Positions 1 through 4,411 of a DNA stretch of 6,763 nt are shown one piece after another. The DNA is from an uncultured Bacteroidota bacterium (GTDB lineage Bacteria > Bacteroidota > Bacteroidia > 2-12-FULL-35-15): positions 1 to 6,763 of the forward strand of contig CAIRRW010000176.1 in the NCBI GenBank assembly GCA_903881065.1. The letters run 5' to 3'. How positions within the stretch are numbered: the first letter of the stretch is position 1; each line of letters starts with the position of its first letter. The translations under genes were made by a program, and so were the position numbers. Below the pieces are notes generated by a model that did no database searches, was not told the origin of the DNA, and saw only the letters and a list, made by a program, of their open reading frames with translations.

Positions 1-138
1 AGATGCAAAAAGTATGAAAATGGTGGCACGGAAATAAAATAAATGTTTTCAGGAATCAGAAAGGGTATCTTAAATTGGTCTTAATCCATGAAACTCAACT
101 GTAGTTTGAATAATATTTGGAAAATGTGTGTTAAATAA
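1..138. other. Left-edge non-coding stretch
   Basis: No gene is supported here. All three plus frames close early (first stops at about 15-17, 35-37 and 40-42), so at most a C-terminal tail of 4 to 13 residues of an upstream plus-strand gene could lie at the edge, and none of these tails is recognisable. Single A-rich motifs resemble the 21-bp units to the right, but I cannot align them convincingly, so the array is started at 139. Confidence 0.5.
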
Positions 139-453
139 GAGATGGAAATTTGGCGGACAGAATTGAAACCTGAGGGAAGCAAAATGAAAGGTTAGCTGAC
201 CAAAACGAAACCTTAGTGAACCAAAAGATTTACTTAGCGGGGAAAAATGAAAGGTTAGCAAACTAAAATGAAACCCGAGGGAACCATAATGAAAGGTTAG
301 CTGACCAAAATGAAATCTTAGTGAACCAAAAGAATTACTCAGTGGGGAAAAATGAAAGGTTAGCTTACCATAATGAAACCCGAGGAAGCTAAAATGAAAG
401 GTTAGCTTACCAAAACGAAAGGTTAGCTAGGCTAAACTGAACCTTATGTTGCT
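139..453. repeat. 21-bp degenerate tandem array, about 15 units, 105-bp higher-order period
   Basis: Fifteen consecutive 21-bp units begin at 139, 160, 181, 202, 223 and so on to 433, without a length change. Most begin AAAATGAAA or a close variant. Four unit types can be told apart by their middles: A (GGTTAGC), B (CTTAG after AAAACGAAAC or AAAATGAAAT), C (AAAAGA, then TTAG or TCAG and a GGGGA end) and D (ACCCGAGG or ACCTGAGG). They run A-B-C-A-D at 181-285 and again A-B-C-A-D at 286-390, so the 105-bp five-unit block was itself duplicated. Units at 391 and 412 are A-like, and the first two and last one are the most degraded. Because 21 is a multiple of three, one minus-strand frame stays open through most of the array, but it has no ATG. 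The function is unknown; candidates are an intergenic minisatellite, an iteron-like or centromere-like binding array, or a decayed repeat-protein gene. Confidence 0.9.
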
Positions 454-489
454 ATAATTTATTGTAAATGTGCTGTTTGGAAATTATAG
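452..489 (+). terminator. Weak AT-rich hairpin downstream of the minus-strand operon
   Basis: CTATAATTT at 452-460 and AAATTATAG at 481-489 are exact reverse complements, separated by a 20-base loop. On the plus strand the hairpin is followed after a few bases by two T-runs (about 493-507), which resembles an intrinsic terminator for plus-strand transcripts from the left. For the minus-strand operon ending at 539 the hairpin is in the right place, but no T-run follows it on that strand. The stem has only two G-C pairs, so the call is tentative. Confidence 0.25.
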
Positions 490-538
490 TACTTTTTAGT
501 TTTTGAATTCAGGATTTTGGGTAGTGAAATTATGGCAA

Positions 539-2701
539 CTAAAACTTAAACTTCACCTGAAACTTTATTTCTGACTTGGTACTGCCATCAATTTGAGTTA
601 ATGACCCTGGGCTAATTACATTTTTGTTGTCATAGAAAATCTGGGAATACCTAAGCCATAATTCAATTTTCCGGGTAATAGAATAGGAAAAAATCACATA
701 ACAACTGGAACCTCGGTAGTAAAATGAAGGTATGGAGTAGGAACCGGGAATATCACTTGTGTAGGAATATATTCGGGCATTGTAGCTATCCGTTTGAAAC
801 AATGCATATCCCAAACTGGAAGAAAAGGATTGCCCGGACCTATGAAACACCAAATCCTGAACTAGCAAATATCCTTTCTCGGTAGTATTATCACCCAATT
901 TAAAATTTATTACCTCCACCCTACTCTTCAATTTCACGGATGAGATAACGGAATAAACGATATCAAAACGATAATTTGTTTGCTGCAAAGGAATAAGATA
1001 ATTTATAATTGCATCGGCAGTGGAAGTATTTTGCTGTTTATTTTTTCTGCGGATATTCACATACATTTCCACCTTTTTTGAAGGTGCATAATTTAATTGC
1101 ACCAGATAATCGTTGCCATAGGATGGTGCATTTACCTGATATTTTAACCAAGGAAATTCGAACCTGTCATATGATGCTGCAAGTGTAACTGTATTGTTTG
1201 GCTTTAGAACAGTACCTATATATGCACCTTTTTCATTGGTCGTTCCTGTGTTTTCACCAAAACCTTTACTTATTAAATTTTGATAATTACGGTCGTAATA
1301 ACGATGTAACAAGGTAATACATAATTTAGGATCAAGACTTATTAATGCACCGTTAACAAAAGCCTTACCGCCATTTTCACTTATTGCTTCTTCACCGAAA
1401 AAATTAAAATTACGAATTAGGTAGTTATAATCAACGCCTACATTTACATTGTGAGTACCAGAAAATTGAAACTGATTATAATAGGTTAAACTACGATTGT
1501 ATTCGTAATTCAATTGATAATTAATTGCACTTATTCCAATATTAAATCTATTTTTTCTATATGATAAATTACTGCCATAAATTGTTTGCAGAATAGAATG
1601 CTGGCTGGCTATTTCTGATGGTGTGGCGTGCAATCCGGTTGTCTGCAAAGCTGATACAGCAGTGGTTTCACCATTAAGTGCGGTATCGCTTATTGTTGCA
1701 TCTACACGATGATGGGAATAGAAAGCTGTTAATTCGAAACCTTTAAAAACAAGAGTGGTGGCAGCACCGCGCATAAATTTATTTTCATCAACCGATGTAT
1801 ACGGGCTAATTCCCACCTCTGATTTTTTAACATTAAAAATATTAATTCCTTTACCAAAAGCCGAAGTAGACCAAGCGGTAAGTCCCTGCCCGAAAGAAAC
1901 CTGATAATCACCTATAGCAAGTGATTTAACAAACTTAATATTATGAATAAAAAAATGAGCGGAATAAAAATCAAATCCATTATGTTGATTTGCTTTCAAT
2001 GATTGATTATACCAGTCGTATTTAAAATTCTGCTTGTTCTTCAAAAATAATTCTCCCGCATCTTTTTCAGCAGTAATTCCCCAACTCACATTGCTACCAT
2101 ATGTATATTTGTATCGTGTGTAAAAATAATCAGGGCTTCCAATATATCTCGAATTCGGGCTTTTATATAATGATGTGCTGTCAATCTTCGAATATCCAAA
2201 TTCCGGCTCCAGCACCCTGCCATAACGAAAGGTCAATGTATTTTGTCCTTTATCCAACATATCTTTTACTGAAAAATGAATATCGTTACTTTTATCAGAT
2301 ACTATAATATAGGGCAGCATTTTGTTTATTGTTTGCAAATCAAATCCATCCAAACTTTGTAATTCATATACAGTTAATAATTTGCCAGTGTTACTAATAT
2401 GAGTTAATAAATTACTTATTTGCAATGTGTTTAGGTAATGTAACTTATTCAATTCTTCAACTGAAGCATTGTTGATATTTAATGGATGGTGTTTGTAATA
2501 ATTTAAACCTTCCAACAAATCAGTATAATCATCCGTTTCTGAATTATTTTGTTCGGCAAGATTTTCCAATTCCTCTTGAATATTGCTGTCATCATTTGTT
2601 TTAGCAGGTATTGTATCCTGTGATTTTACATCAAGTGAAAAGAATAACAATAATAATAGTATTGAAATAGATTGTAAGAAACGAAGTTGTTTCTCTTTCA
2701 A
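539..2701 (-). CDS. Helix-hairpin-helix outer-membrane beta-barrel protein
   Basis: This 720-aa protein belongs to a Bacteroidota family usually annotated only as helix-hairpin-helix domain-containing protein. Residues 1-28 form a signal peptide (basic start, run of five leucines, end near VKSQ). Residues 30-70 are polar and acidic. Residues 73-132 carry ComEA-type HhH sequence, with PLNINNASVEELNKL at 73-87 and a second half around VYELQSLDGF (111-120). From about 155 to the end the sequence has the alternating, aromatic-rich, glycine/asparagine-turn pattern of an outer-membrane barrel, and it ends in Phe720, as barrels inserted by BAM often do. The start is TTG at 2699-2701: it gives an intact signal peptide, no in-frame ATG precedes it before the stop at 2714-2716, and the first internal Met (128) would delete the signal. 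It lies 12 bp downstream of the PorV-like gene, so translational coupling is likely. The role is unknown; HhH modules generally bind nucleic acids, but DNA handling here is inference. Confidence 0.88.
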   Translation of the reverse strand: MKEKQLRFLQSISILLLLLFFSLDVKSQDTIPAKTNDDSNIQEELENLAEQNNSETDDYTDLLEGLNYYKHHPLNINNASVEELNKLHYLNTLQISNLLTHISNTGKLLTVYELQSLDGFDLQTINKMLPYIIVSDKSNDIHFSVKDMLDKGQNTLTFRYGRVLEPEFGYSKIDSTSLYKSPNSRYIGSPDYFYTRYKYTYGSNVSWGITAEKDAGELFLKNKQNFKYDWYNQSLKANQHNGFDFYSAHFFIHNIKFVKSLAIGDYQVSFGQGLTAWSTSAFGKGINIFNVKKSEVGISPYTSVDENKFMRGAATTLVFKGFELTAFYSHHRVDATISDTALNGETTAVSALQTTGLHATPSEIASQHSILQTIYGSNLSYRKNRFNIGISAINYQLNYEYNRSLTYYNQFQFSGTHNVNVGVDYNYLIRNFNFFGEEAISENGGKAFVNGALISLDPKLCITLLHRYYDRNYQNLISKGFGENTGTTNEKGAYIGTVLKPNNTVTLAASYDRFEFPWLKYQVNAPSYGNDYLVQLNYAPSKKVEMYVNIRRKNKQQNTSTADAIINYLIPLQQTNYRFDIVYSVISSVKLKSRVEVINFKLGDNTTEKGYLLVQDLVFHRSGQSFSSSLGYALFQTDSYNARIYSYTSDIPGSYSIPSFYYRGSSCYVIFSYSITRKIELWLRYSQIFYDNKNVISPGSLTQIDGSTKSEIKFQVKFKF

Positions 2702-2713
2702 AATTAGTTGAAG

Positions 2714-3553
2714 TTAATCATTTATAGTGGCCTCCTTTTTCTTAATAACATTATAAGTTAATCCAATTTGAGGACTAAAACCAAGCACTTGGTGATAGTT
2801 GGTTGAAATATCAATTTTTATATTCTTAAGATTTAATCCGAAACCAAATGAACTTAATGTTGGATTAGTTGCAATACCTATTCGCAAATAAAATTCTTTG
2901 ACGACTTTATATTCTATCCCCGCTTTAAAAATTGCTTTCTGCGAAATATCTTTATCCGTTTCAACTGCTAGTATTACTGCATCCGAAAAATTATAGTCTG
3001 CTCCCAACTTAATAATCGTAGGGATGCGTTCATTCGTATAATCGGCAAGCTTTGTGCGAGTTGGGTTATAAATATGAAAACCAATATTCAACCTTTTTAT
3101 AGGTTTTGCCTGTAGGCCAAATTCAGCAGCAAATACTCCTTTTGTTCCATATCCTTCAGCTATTTTAGTTGTAAGGTAATCCATTGCAATTCCTGCAGAA
3201 AGTTTATTACCAAAAGATTTGGCAAAAGATAAACTGTATTTATTTTCACTATAAGATGAATATCCGAAATTGGTTATACATAATCCAAATGTTCCTCCCT
3301 TCACTGGAACAGCAACTACAGCACCTCTGATACTTAATTCTTTTAATAAGAATCTGTTTTCATAATATACTCCTGCAGCAGAATTATGAAGAAAACCTAA
3401 TCCTGCCTGATTTTGTTGAGCGCTCCAAACATCGTTTAATGATACAGAAGCGTTTGCCATTCCTGATGAACGGGCTCCAATTGAAAAGTTTTCATTATCA
3501 GCTTTCGCCGCAATTATACTTATTAATAACATGAAGAAAAGAATCCTTTTCAT
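2714..3553 (-). CDS. PorV/PorQ-like outer-membrane beta-barrel protein
   Basis: This 279-aa protein starts at ATG 3551-3553 and has a clear signal peptide (MKRILFFMLLISIIAAKA, A-K-A cleavage site before Asp19). The mature N-terminus, about residues 22-55, reads as GARSSGMANASVSLNDVWS followed by NQAGLGFL. This is the signature of the PorV/PorQ-like branch of FadL-type barrels, in which a GA-R-x-x-GM-A motif precedes an N-x-AGL motif. The rest alternates short amphipathic strands and turns, as expected for a small barrel. True PorV (about 380-400 aa) and PorQ (about 330 aa) are longer, so this is a smaller relative and should not be named as either T9SS component. It is the first gene of a minus-strand operon, and the HhH-barrel gene follows after 12 bp, suggesting that the two act together in the outer membrane. 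The region before the ATG is A/T-rich and lacks a Shine-Dalgarno sequence, which is normal in this phylum. Confidence 0.8.
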   Translation of the reverse strand: MKRILFFMLLISIIAAKADNENFSIGARSSGMANASVSLNDVWSAQQNQAGLGFLHNSAAGVYYENRFLLKELSIRGAVVAVPVKGGTFGLCITNFGYSSYSENKYSLSFAKSFGNKLSAGIAMDYLTTKIAEGYGTKGVFAAEFGLQAKPIKRLNIGFHIYNPTRTKLADYTNERIPTIIKLGADYNFSDAVILAVETDKDISQKAIFKAGIEYKVVKEFYLRIGIATNPTLSSFGFGLNLKNIKIDISTNYHQVLGFSPQIGLTYNVIKKKEATIND

Positions 3554-3818
3554 TAAAAAACTTTATTTTAACGCAGTTTGATATGTGTCTTATTATATAA
3601 ATGAATACATATTAAAGCATCGGATGATTTCTTGTCATCTTTGCTTTTGATATTGCGAAATGATTTAATCAGGGGAGTTTAATTGTTGGTAAAGGTAATA
3701 TAATTGATAAATAAGGAAGAATTTATTCTACCCAATTCTTAAAGTGAGATAGTTGACAAATACATTTGGTGATTAAAATCAATATTATTTCTGTTCAATT
3801 TCACGGTTCATTGTTATA

Positions 3819-3842
3819 TTGTAAATTACTTTTGTAATACAA
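3819..3842. repeat. Bulged stem-loop in the divergent region
   Basis: TTGT (3819-3822) pairs with ACAA (3839-3842), and ATTAC (3825-3829) pairs with GTAAT (3834-3838) around a TTTT loop, with a two-base bulge on the left arm. It could be a protein-binding site or a weak hairpin. A sequence this AT-rich yields short stems by chance. Confidence 0.3.
3827..3834 (+). promoter_or_regulatory. Second candidate -7 element, upstream
   Basis: TACTTTTG matches TAnnTTTG exactly. Used as a promoter it would give a leader of about 170 bases containing the 16-bp palindrome and the 3905-3926 inverted repeat. No good -33 element is seen at the usual spacing, and the element overlaps the stem-loop at 3819-3842, so it may be coincidental. 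Confidence 0.2.
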
Positions 3843-3872
3843 AATTTAATAGGATTTGAAGTAAAAATCTAT

Positions 3873-3888
3873 CATAAAAATTTTTATG
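3873..3888. repeat. Perfect 16-bp palindrome
   Basis: CATAAAAATTTTTATG equals its own reverse complement, and two further flanking base pairs match after one mismatch. The centre is A5T5, which is stiff and bent and is typical of nucleoid-protein or regulator sites. It lies about 80 bp upstream of the preferred plus-strand promoter candidate, so an operator or an upstream activating site is possible. Confidence 0.45.
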
Positions 3889-3904
3889 TTAATAATAAGT
3901 AAAA

Positions 3905-3926
3905 CTTCTTAACCGTTGTTAATAAG
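3905..3926. repeat. Inverted repeat, possible operator
   Basis: CTTCTTAAC and GTTAATAAG are reverse complements at 8 of 9 positions around a CGTT spacer, giving an inner TTAAC-CGTT-GTTAA dyad. The half-site spacing of about 13 bp between centres and the location 41 bp before the -7 element at 3967 would suit a dimeric regulator, but no regulator gene lies in the window. Confidence 0.35.
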
Positions 3927-3938
3927 ATTATTTCTAAA

Positions 3939-3946
3939 CAAACTTA
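3939..3946 (-). promoter_or_regulatory. Candidate minus-strand -7 element
   Basis: The plus strand reads CAAACTTA, so the minus strand reads TAAGTTTG, an exact match to TAnnTTTG. It is the only exact match I found on the minus strand of this intergenic region. It would give the barrel operon a leader of roughly 380 bases, which is long, and it lies just 20 bp from the plus-strand candidate at 3967, so the two would be nearly back to back. Confidence 0.25.
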
Positions 3947-3966
3947 GGAGTAATTATAGATTCTAC

Positions 3967-3974
3967 TATATTTG
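3967..3974 (+). promoter_or_regulatory. Candidate -7 promoter element for the plus-strand pair
   Basis: TATATTTG is an exact match to the Bacteroidota -7 consensus TAnnTTTG, 35 bp before the ATG at 4010. It would put transcription start near 3981 and leave a leader of about 30 bases. The -33 region (about 3944-3948) has only a poor TTAG match to the expected TTTG. Its position makes this the best promoter candidate for the 127-aa protein and the adhesin. Confidence 0.5.
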
Positions 3975-4009
3975 CATGAAATCTTCCTACAAACATCAAT
4001 ATAAATCCC

Positions 4010-4393
4010 ATGAAAATAATTAAAGTAATTATATATTCCTTTTTTATATGCACCTTCATTTTTCTTAGTATAAAAATTGATGCACAGACTGTAACAGTAG
4101 AAAACAGTATTAAAATTCAAAACAATAGACATCAAGACAAGGAGGAATATTACAAAGCATTAATTTATGAATCTAATATGGAAGGCTACCGTTTGAGAAA
4201 TGAAGATGTTATTCTTACCTTTTCAGAAGGATTCGAATGTGTTCTTTATTCTGCAAATACATTACTCAATAAAGGAATAAAAATTGATACGGCTTCTTAT
4301 CAAACTGAATTCAGCTGTAAATTTATTCTGCCTGTTTTTTCAATATCAGAAGACAGAAATATTATAGCTACTTATGTAAAAGTTAGTAAATAG
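4010..4393 (+). CDS. Small secreted protein of unknown function, 127 aa
   Basis: This 127-aa protein begins MKIIKVIIYSFFICTFIFLS and has a signal peptide likely cleaved after DA at residue 25 (Q26 next), leaving about 102 mature residues. I do not recognise the family. The mature part starts with a Gln/Asn/Lys/Glu-rich, probably helical stretch (about 30-60). The compact second half carries RLRNEDVILTFSEGFECVLY (about 61-80), a Lys-Gly-Ile segment and CKFILPVFSIS (about 104-114). Two cysteines, near 77 and 104, could form a disulfide. There is no lipobox, so it is probably periplasmic or secreted rather than a lipoprotein. It is the first gene of a plus-strand pair, with the giant surface protein starting 18 bp after its stop; that spacing suggests co-transcription and an accessory role for the adhesin. 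The ATG is preferred because it gives a complete signal peptide. No Shine-Dalgarno sequence is visible. Confidence 0.8.
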   Translation: MKIIKVIIYSFFICTFIFLSIKIDAQTVTVENSIKIQNNRHQDKEEYYKALIYESNMEGYRLRNEDVILTFSEGFECVLYSANTLLNKGIKIDTASYQTEFSCKFILPVFSISEDRNIIATYVKVSK

Positions 4394-4411
4394 TTAAAAG
4401 TGAAAAATATT

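Larger units (their letters stand above)
3554..4009. promoter_or_regulatory. Divergent intergenic region with candidate promoters and inverted repeats
   Basis: These 456 bp separate the minus-strand barrel operon from the plus-strand surface-protein pair and must hold both promoters. No open frame of note fits inside. The DNA is very AT-rich. Exact matches to the Bacteroidota -7 element TAnnTTTG occur on the plus strand at 3761, 3827 and 3967, and on the minus strand at 3939-3946. Three inverted repeats lie at 3819-3842, 3873-3888 and 3905-3926, between the minus operon and the nearest plus-strand promoter candidate. A short GATGA/TCATC stem (3623-3639) lies in the presumed leader of the minus operon. 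No RNA gene was recognised. Confidence 0.6.

Noticed and set aside
139..453. CRISPR array
   Set aside because: The units are contiguous 21-bp degenerate repeats without spacers of unique sequence, and no cas gene is present.
1729..2307. Small open frames within the HhH-barrel gene (1729-1911 minus, 2101-2307 plus)
   Set aside because: They overlap the well-supported long frame, have no recognisable domain and are best explained as shadows.
3623..3639. GATGA/TCATC stem with a following T-rich run as a terminator
   Set aside because: The stem is only 5 bp and no gene ends near it on the plus strand; it lies in the leader region of the minus-strand operon.
3761..3768. TACATTTG as a third plus-strand promoter element
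   Set aside because: It matches TAnnTTTG, but it is about 240 bp from the start codon and has no -33 element at a suitable distance, so it was not listed as a separate feature.
3944..4135. 63-aa minus-strand frame overlapping the start of the 127-aa protein gene
   Set aside because: It runs antisense through a convincing signal peptide and the promoter region, and its Tyr/Asn/Phe-rich sequence reflects AT-rich DNA.
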